DNA of 64,000 bases, from positions 124,001 through 188,000 of the forward strand of contig NZ_LGRO01000002.1 in the NCBI RefSeq assembly GCF_001280565.1, given 5' to 3'. The position numbers and the translations under genes were made by a program. Each line of letters begins with the position of its first letter. The stretch's first letter is position 1. Shown here in pieces: positions 27,351 to 36,750 of this stretch. Source of the DNA: Sulfobacillus thermosulfidooxidans (GTDB taxonomy: Bacteria; Bacillota; Sulfobacillia; Sulfobacillales; Sulfobacillaceae). The notes beneath the pieces are model-generated. The model worked only from the letters and a program-made list of their open reading frames with translations. It had not been told where the DNA came from and searched no databases.

Positions 27351-27950
27351 TTAATCGACATAGCCAATAATGCCGCGCAACGCCTTGAGAACCCGTTCAT
27401 AATGCCCGGGGTGAAAGGCATCTGCAGGCGGCAATTGATCCATCGTAAACCAGTCTGCCAGAAGAATTTCTTCAGGTTGGGGTTTAATCGTCCCACCAAT
27501 TTTGTGGCCGCGAATGACGATATGATATAAATGATGCGATAGAACCCGGCGGTCCATCCAATTGTCAAAAACTCCAACCACATTATCAGGCTTCATATGA
27601 ATGCCGGTTTCTTCTTCAACTTCCCGAATCACGGCGGAACTAGGACGTTCGCCAACCTCAACCGCACCTCCGGGCAATGCCCACTTTTCTGTATCTTTGC
27701 GCTGGATTAACAAAATCGCATCGCCCTGAATGACCGCCCCATCCACACCAACTTTGGGAGTGACCGGCGTGATATCACTTAATAACGGAGCATCGTCCGG
27801 TAATCCTCCCAATATGCGGGCTAATTTATGAATTCGGGCATAACGTGCTTGATCATAAACATTGTCGGCATAATGTTGTCCGTCCAACGCCAACGCTTCA
27901 AGAATTTGGCCAATTCGAGCGGGTGTGAGTCTCTGATCTTCACTTTTCAC
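27351..27950 (-). CDS. Nudix hydrolase with N-terminal Nudix_N domain
   Basis: Hydrolase of nucleoside diphosphate derivatives, about 199 aa. The Nudix box GAVEVGERPSSAVIREVEEETG matches Gx5Ex7REUxEExGU. The N-terminal 65 residues (helical, with ILEALALDGQHYADNVYDQARY) resemble the domain of ADP-ribose/ADP-sugar pyrophosphatases of the YjhB type. The GTG at 27950, with GGGGGG six bases before, was chosen over an upstream start at 28016. Confidence 0.87.
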   Translation of the reverse strand: MKSEDQRLTPARIGQILEALALDGQHYADNVYDQARYARIHKLARILGGLPDDAPLLSDITPVTPKVGVDGAVIQGDAILLIQRKDTEKWALPGGAVEVGERPSSAVIREVEEETGIHMKPDNVVGVFDNWMDRRVLSHHLYHIVIRGHKIGGTIKPQPEEILLADWFTMDQLPPADAFHPGHYERVLKALRGIIGYVD

Positions 27951-28055
27951 GACATATCCCCCCAGGATCAACGAGAAATGGCCATTCTCAATCCATCTTC
28001 CCCTTAACGGGCTCACCTTATTTTAGCAATTTCTCGAATGGGGTGAAAAATACAC

Positions 28056-28307
28056 CTATCCGCGCACCCGCGCATCGTGCAATACGCGTTCCACCATGCG
28101 CTTTAACACTTTAATGTTATCGGGAACCGTCACAATATATGTACCTGTCTCGTCATATCCGATGTATTCCATCGATTGCGCATCATATTGCAAGGCATGG
28201 GCCACAAAGTATTCAACGTATGTTTTCGGACATTGATGTCGAGCCTTTAACCGCATAAATAGCGCAGCCGACATTTTCCCGATAATGTCCACAGCGATAA
28301 TAGGCAC
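28056..28307 (-). CDS. Conserved-looking small protein, possibly the 3' part of a frameshifted gene
   Basis: Family not recognised. From GTG 28307 it encodes 83 aa (PIIAVDIIGKMSAALFM to VLHDARVRG). The same frame stays open upstream to about 28424 without a usual start codon, and its translation (AKEPVWLDQGYVYWKLGVQ) looks like real protein. A second frame, open from 28509 and ending at 28384, overlaps it and also looks coding (GRKIICECRILNRF). A one-base change in a G5 run at 28401-28405 would join both. So this is either a decayed gene or a sequence error; GTG as start is only a fallback. Confidence 0.4.
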   Translation of the reverse strand: MPIIAVDIIGKMSAALFMRLKARHQCPKTYVEYFVAHALQYDAQSMEYIGYDETGTYIVTVPDNIKVLKRMVERVLHDARVRG

Positions 28308-28625
28308 ACCCTCGCAAGTTTGGACTCCTAATTTCCAGTAGACATAACCCTGGTCGAGCCATACGGGTTCTTTGGCAGTTGCCTTAAGCGTGAAGATACA
28401 CCCCCTTCGGTCCGCTAATAAATCGATTCAAGATTCGACATTCACAAATGATTTTCCTGCCCACCGGAACATTGACAAAAAACTTCTTCTTGCTTCCAAT
28501 ATATTCGCATTAATCCGGAGCGATATCATTTGCGTATTGCCGATATTCTCCATTATTTTTTATGGTACCACGTGAAGCGATTATGAGGACATTAATCTGA
28601 TCAACTTTTTAGGGATTATTGGGCT
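28308..28625 (-). other. Upstream remnant frame of the small protein gene
   Basis: Contains the 5' part of the possible frameshifted gene (minus strand, 28509 to 28384) overlapping the downstream frame; no standard start codon or ribosome site was found for either. The rest, next to the GNAT fusion stop, shows nothing else. Confidence 0.4.
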
Positions 28626-30977
28626 TTACAGCGCACGCGGTTCAAGACAGATATTCGTATCTTCTATCGCATACTCATATTGCGTGAATAAAACCTTTGG
28701 AACTGTCAATTCCATGATTTCCGGTACATCGTCGATCAAACGGGAGACGCGAAGAAAAAAATCGGTTAATCTCTCTACTATATCTGTTAACGCCGTGAGA
28801 CTCTCTTCTTCGAGAATTCCGTGAGCTAATGCCATGGCATCACGATCAGTCAAAGGAATCAAGCGGCTATGAGCCATTGGAGAGGTGGTGGTTCGCACCG
28901 TTAAAACCGGGCCAAATAGCGAATCAATATGACAGTAAAGAGACATTTGCAAGGCCAAAGTTTTTCGGTCAAAAGAGGAAGAGGAAGACGCCAGACCCGC
29001 TAATGCCAAGAGTTCGAGAGCTTTTTGTGGCCCAATCCAAACCGCGGTATCTGTCTGCCACGCACGCGCCAACGCCCGGGCTTGCGTCATATGAACTCGG
29101 TCTAAATCAGGCAAATGACCCAAAGGTTGTCTGCGGTATGCGGCATAATGGCTCACTTGAACAAGTGCTCGTACTGCCAGTTCCGGAAACGGGTACACCG
29201 GAATCCGGAAGGAGTTTCCACGAATATAGTCAATGGGACCTGGGCCGGTCATCAAAAAGTTAGCCACAATCGGTTTGATGAGACCTACGTCCGTGACGGC
29301 GTCACGAATAGCTGCTGAAACTCCGGCTGCCTCAGAAATTCCAACCGGAATAAAGAGGACAATAATCGCATCTACAGTCGAATCCTTCAACGCAGCATGG
29401 ACTTCGTCATAATACCTTGGGGCCAAAGCCGTAAATCCTAAGTCAATAGGGGGATGAGCCAATCGCATGCCGCCGGCCTTTAAAGCATCCACGGTAATGA
29501 CAGCGGCACCGGAAGCATTAGCAATAACTTGCACGCGTTTTCCCGTCGGCAAAGGCATTGAGCTCAATAACGCGGCGACATCAAATAATTCTTGCAATGT
29601 ATCGGCACGGATAATCCCGGTTTGTTGAAATAGCGCTTTAACAATATTGTCATCGCCAAAATGTTGGGACGCCATCTCAGGAGAAAATACCGCATCAGAA
29701 CTGCGCGCGCTTTTTACCACTAAAATTGGCTTATGTTGCGTGATCCGGCGTGCAATGCGGGAAAATTTTCTCGGGTTACCAAAGGATTCCAAATAGAGCA
29801 AGATCATTTCTGTCGCTGGATCATCTTCCCAATATTGCAGGAGATCGTTAGAAGACACATCCGCTTTATTGCCTGTACTGACAAAAGAGGAAACACCCAC
29901 ACCCATGCGGGTCGCATAGTCAAGAATGGCAATCCCCAAGGCTCCCGATTGACTCGCGATAGCCACCATTCCTTGGGGAGGCAAAGTCGGTGAAAAACTG
30001 GCGTTCATACGGACTAAATCGCTCGTGTTAATAATTCCCAGTGAATTAGGACCCACCAGACGAATTCCTTCGTGTCTCAACATTTGTGTAATAGATTGTT
30101 CCAATTGGGCACCCGCTTCATCTTGATCGGAAAATCCTGCTGATGTAATGAGCACCGCACGCACACGCGCTTCAATGCAATCCGTCACCACGTGGCTGAC
30201 CAAGTCCCTGGGAACCACAATCACAGCTAAATCTACAGGATCTGGAATGTCTTTAACCGAAGGATAAGCTTTAACACCTAAAATGGCCCTGGCACTAGGG
30301 TTCACCGGATAGACTACGCCGGTGAATGACGCGTTTAAAACATGTTGCAATAGTAAATGACCAAGCCGGTGTGAATCGCGTGATGCCCCAATAATCGCGA
30401 CGACAGATGGTTCAAAAAATGCGCGTAATGAGGCAGCCGTGGCGAGCTTTTCCCTGGCACCGGCTAATGCATGGATGCGTTCTGTCTGCTGCAACGGCAG
30501 AACCAGGTGAATGACGCCAGAATCCTGTTGTTCATGAATTTCATAGCCACTATCTTGGAAAACGCGCAACATGGCTTGATTTTCGCTGAGAACATAGGCC
30601 TCAAACTGGAGGACGCCCCGTCTCCATGCTAGTTCAGCCAAATGTTCCAGTAACAACGTGCCAAGTCCCCGTCCTTGAATGCGCTCATCAACAAAAAAAG
30701 CCACTTCAGCGGTCGTATCCGACACCATAATATAATGACCAATGCCTAAAATTTGTTTTTGACTCACACAGACTAATGCCTTACCCCGTCCCCCAGCCGA
30801 TATCATGCGGTCAATTTCGGCATCGTCCACTTCTTTCACCATGTGAAAAAATCGGTGATAGAGAGCATCCGGGGACGCATTGCGAAATAATTCGCGTAAC
30901 ATTTCCCGATCGGCATCTGTAGGACGTGCTTCCCTAAGATCAGCAACCCTCCCGTCTCGCAAAATTATCCGCGCCAT
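28626..30977 (-). CDS. GNAT acetyltransferase fused to NDP-forming acyl-CoA synthetase domains (Pat-like), ATP-grasp reduced
   Basis: Protein of 783 aa. Residues 1-150 form a GNAT domain with the acetyl-CoA loop DERIQGRGLGTLLLEHL. Then come a CoA-binding domain (SVVAIIGASRDSHRLG), succinyl-CoA-ligase-like domains (GMVAIASQSGALGIAILDYA, STGNKADVSSNDLL) and NASGAAVITVDAL. Full fusions are near 890 aa. The end keeps LFGPVL and DVPEIMELTV of the ATP-grasp domain, but the nucleotide-binding half before it is missing. Protein lysine acetyltransferases of this layout silence acetyl-CoA synthetase; a regulatory acetyltransferase role is inferred. Start set by GAGGGCAGGG. Confidence 0.85.
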   Translation of the reverse strand: MARIILRDGRVADLREARPTDADREMLRELFRNASPDALYHRFFHMVKEVDDAEIDRMISAGGRGKALVCVSQKQILGIGHYIMVSDTTAEVAFFVDERIQGRGLGTLLLEHLAELAWRRGVLQFEAYVLSENQAMLRVFQDSGYEIHEQQDSGVIHLVLPLQQTERIHALAGAREKLATAASLRAFFEPSVVAIIGASRDSHRLGHLLLQHVLNASFTGVVYPVNPSARAILGVKAYPSVKDIPDPVDLAVIVVPRDLVSHVVTDCIEARVRAVLITSAGFSDQDEAGAQLEQSITQMLRHEGIRLVGPNSLGIINTSDLVRMNASFSPTLPPQGMVAIASQSGALGIAILDYATRMGVGVSSFVSTGNKADVSSNDLLQYWEDDPATEMILLYLESFGNPRKFSRIARRITQHKPILVVKSARSSDAVFSPEMASQHFGDDNIVKALFQQTGIIRADTLQELFDVAALLSSMPLPTGKRVQVIANASGAAVITVDALKAGGMRLAHPPIDLGFTALAPRYYDEVHAALKDSTVDAIIVLFIPVGISEAAGVSAAIRDAVTDVGLIKPIVANFLMTGPGPIDYIRGNSFRIPVYPFPELAVRALVQVSHYAAYRRQPLGHLPDLDRVHMTQARALARAWQTDTAVWIGPQKALELLALAGLASSSSSFDRKTLALQMSLYCHIDSLFGPVLTVRTTTSPMAHSRLIPLTDRDAMALAHGILEEESLTALTDIVERLTDFFLRVSRLIDDVPEIMELTVPKVLFTQYEYAIEDTNICLEPRAL

Positions 30978-31067
30978 GGTTAATCCCTGCCCTCCGTCAG
31001 TGCCTCTTCTTCATTATGAACTTCCGCCAAGAATACTTATAATGAAATAAAAAGAGTGGATGCGAAA

Positions 31068-32243
31068 ATGACGCAATTAGCAAAGTTTGTTTATTCACCC
31101 TCATATACTCAATATGATTTCGGCCCGTCTCATCCCTTTAACCCGATGCGGCTTGTTGCAACCAAAAGCTTAATTGACACCATGGGCTTATTAACCCCTT
31201 ATGACACGATCATACCGGATTCTGCAACCTTTGACGAACTCTTTTTGATTCATCGCCCCGACTATATTGACATGGTACAGCGTTTTCAAACACGTGAAGA
31301 CACACTAAATCCCAATCTTCTGCACTTAGCTCAAGAGTATGGGTTGGGAACAGAAGACGATCCTGTCTTTCCACAAATGCACCTAGCGGGCTCCCTAGCC
31401 GTCGGCGGAACTCTCACAGCCGCTCGCCTTGTGGCCAGTGGTCAGGTGCTTCATGCTCTTAATATTGCGGGGGGTTTACATCACGCCAAAAGAGCCTCGG
31501 CCTCGGGCTTTTGCATTTATAATGATGTCGCTGTTGCGATCAAATGGCTTCGACAACACACTTCGTGGAAAATTGCCTATATTGACACCGATGCACATCA
31601 CGGTGATGGTGTACAACAAGCATTTTATGACGACCCTAATGTCCTTACCATTTCGATGCATGAGACAGGACAATATCTATTCCCAGGTAGTGGCAGTGTG
31701 GAAGAACTGGGAATCGGTGCTGGCTACGGCTTTTCCCTCAATCTTCCCTTGCGCCCCTATAGCGACGATGAATCCAGCCTCGAAAGTCTGTTGTCGGTTG
31801 TTCCTCAAGCCTTAGCCGTTTTTCAACCGGATCTCATTGTGAGTCAACATGGCTGCGACGGACATTTTTGGGATCCGTTAACCGATTTATTGGCCTCTAC
31901 CTATTTTTATGCCCAAGTTCCGTTGCTCGTGGATTCCTGGGCACACCAATTTAGCCAAGGGCGCTGGATTGCCGTAGGCGGTGGCGGGTATGAACTGTTA
32001 CGGGTTGTGCCCCGGGCATGGACGTTATTATGGGCGCAAATGATTCACCAGCCTTTAGCCGATTCCGCCATGATTCCGTCTTCGTGGCTGGAACAGTGGC
32101 AATCTTCTTCTCCGCAACCCTTACCTCGTAACTTCTTGGACCCCATGGAAGTTCGGCCGACCACGCCAGGATCCTTCGCGATAGCCCAACAAAACCGCCA
32201 AACCATTTACCATCTCAAACAACTTGTTTCTTGGTTGCAATAA
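31068..32243 (+). CDS. AcuC/histone-deacetylase family protein
   Basis: Zinc-dependent deacetylase fold, 391 aa. Signature residues: NIAGGLHHAKRASASGFCIYND, the catalytic DTDAHHGDG, and VSQHGCDGHFWDPL, followed by GGGGYELLRVVPRAW. In Bacillus the counterpart (AcuC) deacetylates acetyl-CoA synthetase, so the divergent Pat-like gene next door (90 bases away) makes an acetylation/deacetylation pair plausible. ATG at 31068 chosen; a GTG four codons upstream is possible. Confidence 0.9.
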   Translation: MTQLAKFVYSPSYTQYDFGPSHPFNPMRLVATKSLIDTMGLLTPYDTIIPDSATFDELFLIHRPDYIDMVQRFQTREDTLNPNLLHLAQEYGLGTEDDPVFPQMHLAGSLAVGGTLTAARLVASGQVLHALNIAGGLHHAKRASASGFCIYNDVAVAIKWLRQHTSWKIAYIDTDAHHGDGVQQAFYDDPNVLTISMHETGQYLFPGSGSVEELGIGAGYGFSLNLPLRPYSDDESSLESLLSVVPQALAVFQPDLIVSQHGCDGHFWDPLTDLLASTYFYAQVPLLVDSWAHQFSQGRWIAVGGGGYELLRVVPRAWTLLWAQMIHQPLADSAMIPSSWLEQWQSSSPQPLPRNFLDPMEVRPTTPGSFAIAQQNRQTIYHLKQLVSWLQ

Positions 32244-32365
32244 CCTTGGATCAACAATATTAAAAAAATTTAACAGATTCTTATGTTAAGTCCATATCAT
32301 CCAAAACAAACCGTGCTATAATGTAATTGACAAATATGTGAATGATTTCACAAGGAGGAATAATG

Positions 32366-32542
32366 ATGACTCACTCCAACGAAGAATTGTGCCCGGTTTG
32401 CCACCAATATCCCGTACGATATCAAACGCTAAAAATTACTGGAGATGTTTACGCAATTTGTGACAATTACCCCGAATGTTCTTATGTTAGCCGGCTTGAA
32501 ACCCCGGCACAAGATTGGGCAACCATGCGGCCTTCTGCCTAA
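32366..32542 (+). CDS. Small zinc-ribbon protein
   Basis: 58 aa with CPVC near the N-terminus and a later CDNYPEC, spaced like the C4 zinc finger of topoisomerase I C-terminal domains. Probably binds one zinc ion; partner unknown. Ribosome site AAGGAGG sits 7 bases before the ATG at 32366 (4 bases before an alternative ATG at 32363). A -10-like TATAAT lies about 45 bases upstream at 32319-32324. Confidence 0.75.
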   Translation: MTHSNEELCPVCHQYPVRYQTLKITGDVYAICDNYPECSYVSRLETPAQDWATMRPSA

Positions 32543-32564
32543 ATCTCAAAATCTTGACTTCATG

Positions 32565-32600
32565 GCAAAACACCCCACCATCACGGCGGGGTGTTTTGCG
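32565..32600. terminator. Bidirectional terminator
   Basis: GCAAAACACCCC pairs with GGGGTGTTTTGC around the CACCATCACGGCG centre; flanking A- and T-runs serve both the zinc-ribbon gene and ilvD. Confidence 0.85.
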
Positions 32601-32610
32601 GTGCAGGGAT

Positions 32611-34281
32611 TTAATCCGTAACCGCCCCTTGGCTGCTGCTCGACACTAGTTTACGGTATTTGGCCAGAACGCCATGCGTATATTTCGGAGTGGGCGGTTG
32701 CCACTTTTGACGACGGCGTTCAATTTCTTCCTCGGGCACATTAAGTTGTAAAAGACGTTTGTCCGCATCAATGGTAATAGAATCCCCTTCTTGGACTAAA
32801 GCGATCGTCCCCCCAACATAGGCTTCAGGGGCTACGTGTCCCACCACTAAACCATATGTGCCTCCAGAAAACCGTCCATCCGTAATCAGCCCCACGCTAT
32901 CTCCTAGGCCCGCGCCAATTAAGGCTGATGTGGGAGACAACATTTCCCGCATTCCGGGTCCTCCCTTGGGCCCTTCATAACGAATGACAATCACGTCACC
33001 GGGATGAATCTGATTAGACAAGATCGCTTCCATGCAGGATTCTTCTGAATCAAACACGCGAGCCGGACCGGTAATATGGTGTTGCTTAATTCCCGAAATC
33101 TTGGCTACCGCCCCTTCTTCCGCCAAATTCCCCTTAAGAATGCTTAAATGGCCACTCGGGTAGACCGGATTACTCCAGGAATGAATCACATCTTGATCAG
33201 CCCGGGGTTCAGGAGGAACGTCTTGCAACAAATCTCCTAATGTTTCACCAGTAATGGTTAGGACATCGCCATGAAGGAGTCCCCGGTCCAACAACATGCG
33301 CATCACTTGCGGAATGCCTCCGGCCCGGTGAAGGTCGGTAGCCACATAACGACCTGAGGGTTTGAGGTCACATAATACCGGCACACGCTGCCGAATGACC
33401 TCAAAATCATCGAGACTTAAGGGCACTTCCGCGGCGTGAGCAATCGCTAACAGATGCAAGACCGCATTGGTTGAACCGCCTAAAGCCATAACAACCGATA
33501 TCGCATTTTCAAAAGCTTTTCGGGTCAACAAATCCCGGGGACGAATATTCTTCTTAATCGCATTAACCAATATCTTGGCCGACAACTCGGCACTATCCGC
33601 TTTTTCATCATCTTCCGCCGTCATCGTAGAGGAATATGGAGCGCTAATGCCCATCGCTTCAAACACAGAAGACATCGTATTGGCGGTATACATTCCCCCA
33701 CAAGAGCCCGCGCCAGGACAGGCACGCCGTTCAACTTCAAGCAGTTCTTGATAGTCAATGCGCTGGGCAACATATTCTCCCACCGCTTCAAAACTACTGA
33801 CAATGGTTAAATCACGTCCCCGGTAATGTCCCGGTTTAATCGTTCCCCCATAGACGAAAATGGCAGGAATATTCATGCGGGCAAACGCTATCATGGCCCC
33901 AGGCATGTTCTTGTCGCATCCGCCAATGGCCAAAACGCCATCCATACGCTGCGCTTGGCAGACCGTTTCAATGGAATCGGCAATCACTTCACGGGATACT
34001 AAGGAATAATGCATTCCTTCGGTTCCCATTGAGATTCCATCACTGACGGTCGGGATACCGAACACTTGCGGCATAGCACCCGCTTCCCGTAACGCACGTT
34101 CCGCTCGCTCCGCTAATCCTCCTAATCCGATGTTACAAGGGGTAATACTACTGAATCCATTAGCAATCCCCACAATCGGCTTTTCAAAATCGTCATCTCC
34201 AAAACCTACCGCCCGTAACATGGCACGGTTGGGAGAACGTTGAATACCTTGAGTAATTGCGCGGCTACGCAAATTTTCCAT
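32611..34281 (-). CDS. ilvD: Dihydroxy-acid dehydratase
   Basis: Fe-S enzyme (556 aa) of valine, isoleucine and CoA synthesis, converting 2,3-dihydroxy-3-methylbutanoate to 2-oxoisovalerate. Signatures: [15 protein letters not shown] and the cluster ligand region [17 protein letters not shown], plus [11 protein letters not shown] and [24 protein letters not shown] at 34281 (MENLRSRA) follows AAAGGA; another ATG two codons upstream is possible. Lone gene, no other ilv genes in the window. Confidence 0.96.
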   Translation of the reverse strand: MENLRSRAITQGIQRSPNRAMLRAVGFGDDDFEKPIVGIANGFSSITPCNIGLGGLAERAERALREAGAMPQVFGIPTVSDGISMGTEGMHYSLVSREVIADSIETVCQAQRMDGVLAIGGCDKNMPGAMIAFARMNIPAIFVYGGTIKPGHYRGRDLTIVSSFEAVGEYVAQRIDYQELLEVERRACPGAGSCGGMYTANTMSSVFEAMGISAPYSSTMTAEDDEKADSAELSAKILVNAIKKNIRPRDLLTRKAFENAISVVMALGGSTNAVLHLLAIAHAAEVPLSLDDFEVIRQRVPVLCDLKPSGRYVATDLHRAGGIPQVMRMLLDRGLLHGDVLTITGETLGDLLQDVPPEPRADQDVIHSWSNPVYPSGHLSILKGNLAEEGAVAKISGIKQHHITGPARVFDSEESCMEAILSNQIHPGDVIVIRYEGPKGGPGMREMLSPTSALIGAGLGDSVGLITDGRFSGGTYGLVVGHVAPEAYVGGTIALVQEGDSITIDADKRLLQLNVPEEEIERRRQKWQPPTPKYTHGVLAKYRKLVSSSSQGAVTD

Positions 34282-34433
34282 GAGCATCGTATCCTTTGTG
34301 AGTGGTATTGAGAGGCAGTTAAAATATTTTCATAGATTATACCATACACTGTTTATTCACATTGCTTTGATTTTTTTACACAAGACGACGCGCATCTATC
34401 GTGCCCCCTCGTATGGGCATGCGCATTTGTCCT

Positions 34434-34464
34434 CGAAAAAAACGAAAAGGCCCTTCCAGGCCTC
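34434..34464 (-). terminator. Terminator after small membrane protein
   Basis: Minus-strand AGGCC/GGCCT stem followed by TTTTCGTTTTTTT, 40 bases past the stop at 34503. Confidence 0.75.
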
Positions 34465-34502
34465 ACGTTATCAAACTTATTTTGGAACTTCCCCTTTTGG
34501 GA

Positions 34503-34694
34503 TTACGAGACTTGTTTATCACGAAGATGAATGACAATGCGTGAATCACGTGGGGAATTTTGCGCGTTCTTCAACAGCTGGCGGCAGTAGCGCCCCGATC
34601 CATAAGCAATCGTCCATACTAATACCAGGCCGGCCCCGGCAACAACCACCACGAAAGCTATAATAATACCACTTAAGAACATCACAAAAGGCAT
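34503..34694 (-). CDS. Small single-helix membrane protein
   Basis: 63 aa; one long hydrophobic helix (VMFLSGIIIAFVVVVAGAGL) then a basic cytosolic tail. ATG at 34694 with GGGGG eight bases upstream was chosen over earlier in-frame ATGs. It has its own terminator, which supports expression. Function unknown. Confidence 0.6.
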   Translation of the reverse strand: MPFVMFLSGIIIAFVVVVAGAGLVLVWTIAYGSGRYCRQLLKNAQNSPRDSRIVIHLRDKQVS

Positions 34695-34787
34695 CTGCAT
34701 TTCCCCCTTTATTATAAATAACGCCACAAATGTGCTAAGGGTTTCCTCTAGACGGCCTTTTGTTGAAATTTTTATGTCATTGCGTGG

Positions 34788-35423
34788 CTATAGAAGATAA
34801 GACTGCAATGTATTGCGCAAATCTTTTTCGGAATGAGCGACTCGCCACTTGGGATCCTTGGGCCATAGGGGCTCAGGCACATACCATAGAGCCTGGATAA
34901 ACTCAATCCCGCTTTGCCGAGCGGCTTCTTGGTCATTCATCGTATCCCCAATTAAAATAGCATCTTGAGCGGAAACATCTAATGCTTGCAGGACTTTAAC
35001 GATCCCATCGGGGTGAGGTTTCGGGCGCTCAACATCCTGAGCAGTAATAATCATGGAGAAGTAATGGGATAACTGGAAATAATCAAGGGTTAAACTCGTG
35101 GTATCCCGTTCTTTATTGGTCACGATCGCTAAGGGGATATGCTGCTGGTGTAATTCTTTCAATAATTGAAGGACCCATGACTCGATCTGCAGCTGATCGT
35201 GCCCCTGCACATAACAGGCAAGGTAATCTTGCAAGACTTTTTCCCATTGGTCACCAAATTCGCGACGAAAAATAATCGATTCACCGGGACCAAAAAGCTT
35301 GTGCACCGCTTCCGTCGAAATGTCTGTATTCCCATACTTCTGAAACATCTTCTGAAAGCATGCCGTGATCAAGGGCACGGTGTCGAGCAGCGTGCCATCT
35401 AAGTCGAATAATACAACAGCCAA
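34788..35423 (-). CDS. HAD phosphatase, PpaX/phosphoglycolate phosphatase type
   Basis: 211-aa HAD subfamily IA hydrolase: VVLFDLDGTLLDT (nucleophile), IVTNKERDTT, KPHPDG and LIGDTMNDQEAA. Members dephosphorylate phosphoglycolate or pyrophosphate; the exact substrate is not determinable. TTG start placed by GGGAGG. It lies 14 bases downstream of a small gene, probably co-transcribed. Confidence 0.88.
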   Translation of the reverse strand: MAVVLFDLDGTLLDTVPLITACFQKMFQKYGNTDISTEAVHKLFGPGESIIFRREFGDQWEKVLQDYLACYVQGHDQLQIESWVLQLLKELHQQHIPLAIVTNKERDTTSLTLDYFQLSHYFSMIITAQDVERPKPHPDGIVKVLQALDVSAQDAILIGDTMNDQEAARQSGIEFIQALWYVPEPLWPKDPKWRVAHSEKDLRNTLQSYLL

Positions 35424-35437
35424 AATAAACCTCCCAT

Positions 35438-35725
35438 CTACTGGTCTTTATCGAGATTTTTCACCGTAAAGCGTAATTCATGACTGCGGGGGAATTCTCT
35501 GGGAATGATATCTTTTAGTATAGCTTGAGCTTCACGTTCATCAACCTGCCACTCTTGACGGACATAGCCGTCTTCTGCAACCCGCAACTGTCCCTCCTTG
35601 GTCCGTTCCACATGAACGGCCCGATCCTTCTTGAAATTGAGAATTTCCAGTCGCGTTTGAGGTTTTAAGCGGTGGACCATTTGAATGGCGGTTTTTACGG
35701 CACTCCGTGCTGCAACCTTACTCAT
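35438..35725 (-). CDS. Small conserved-looking protein of unknown function
   Basis: 95 aa, charged and soluble, with a beta-rich middle (RLEILNFKKDRAVHVERT) and a C-terminal LRFTVKNLDKDQ. Not recognised. Strong ribosome site AAAGGGGG about 8 bases before the ATG. Likely transcribed with the HAD phosphatase gene 14 bases downstream. Confidence 0.6.
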   Translation of the reverse strand: MSKVAARSAVKTAIQMVHRLKPQTRLEILNFKKDRAVHVERTKEGQLRVAEDGYVRQEWQVDEREAQAILKDIIPREFPRSHELRFTVKNLDKDQ

Positions 35726-35793
35726 GAGATATCACCCCCTTTAATTTCTTTAGTTTACCAAGTTAAATTTTATTTGGCCATGTAATCCAACAG

Positions 35794-36726
35794 CTATTTC
35801 GATTTCGACCAGGCTGTGGAAACAGCCTGTGGCAAGGGGGACTTTAAACTGTGCCAGATCATGCCCGCAATCACCAGGCCTATGCCGATCACGTCATATC
35901 CTCTGAGAGTCCCCGACAAGTGAAGAATTTGCGCCAAAACCACCGTGAAAACGATTTCCATAGACTGTGTGGCTTCAATTTTTGCAAGCATAACGGGATG
36001 CCCTTGAGCCTGGTCGGTAGCCCCAAAGAACAGGGCTGTCGCTATCACGCCGGATGCCATGGCCACAATAAACGTCTGTTCCCATTGCCAAACAGGTGGA
36101 GGGCCAACCGTTTTTATCCCTATTCCCGCTAAGACGATCCAAAATGGTAAACTGCCCAGCGTCATGCCTAAAATCCGGGCGGGTGCACGTACTTGCCCTC
36201 GTGTTGACGCCATCATTTGGCGATTACCTAAGGGATATGCCAAGGCGGCCACCATGACAGCAATTAAACTGCCCACTTCCTGCCCGCTCATAGAGAATTG
36301 GCCGTGCCATTGTACTAAAAAAACGCCCGACAAGATTAAGACAGAAGGCCAAAGGGACCGCCAGGGAATAGGTTGGTGGGTTGTCACAGGAACTAACAAG
36401 CTACCGAATACGATGGTTAATTGGAATGTTGCAGCGATCGCCCACGATGGGCCATATTGCGCGGCATATGTGAGAGGCCCATAAAATAATCCGAAACCAA
36501 CCGTACCCCAGATTATCCACGGCCAAATATTTTTACGCATAATCCGGATCAAGGATCCTAACTCACGCTGGAATATCACCCACAAGAGAAAGAGCGGAAC
36601 CGTATAAAAATAGCGAAGGCTGCTACTGAAAAGCCAGCTTCCGCCATGAACCGCCATCAGTTGATTCACCACAAAGGTACTGGCAAAAAACAAAGAGGCT
36701 AAAACTCCCAAGCCAATAGCTTTCAA
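35794..36726 (-). CDS. DMT-superfamily transporter (EmrE/EamA-like)
   Basis: 310 aa with ten predicted membrane helices in two repeats; starts MKAIGLGVLASLFFASTFVV. Resembles the multidrug-resistance efflux group within the drug/metabolite transporter superfamily. TTG start preceded by GGGGGCAG. It follows the PHP gene by 24 bases. Substrate unknown. Confidence 0.8.
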   Translation of the reverse strand: MKAIGLGVLASLFFASTFVVNQLMAVHGGSWLFSSSLRYFYTVPLFLLWVIFQRELGSLIRIMRKNIWPWIIWGTVGFGLFYGPLTYAAQYGPSWAIAATFQLTIVFGSLLVPVTTHQPIPWRSLWPSVLILSGVFLVQWHGQFSMSGQEVGSLIAVMVAALAYPLGNRQMMASTRGQVRAPARILGMTLGSLPFWIVLAGIGIKTVGPPPVWQWEQTFIVAMASGVIATALFFGATDQAQGHPVMLAKIEATQSMEIVFTVVLAQILHLSGTLRGYDVIGIGLVIAGMIWHSLKSPLPQAVSTAWSKSK

Positions 36727-36750
36727 AACACTGCCCCCTGTTAATAGCCG

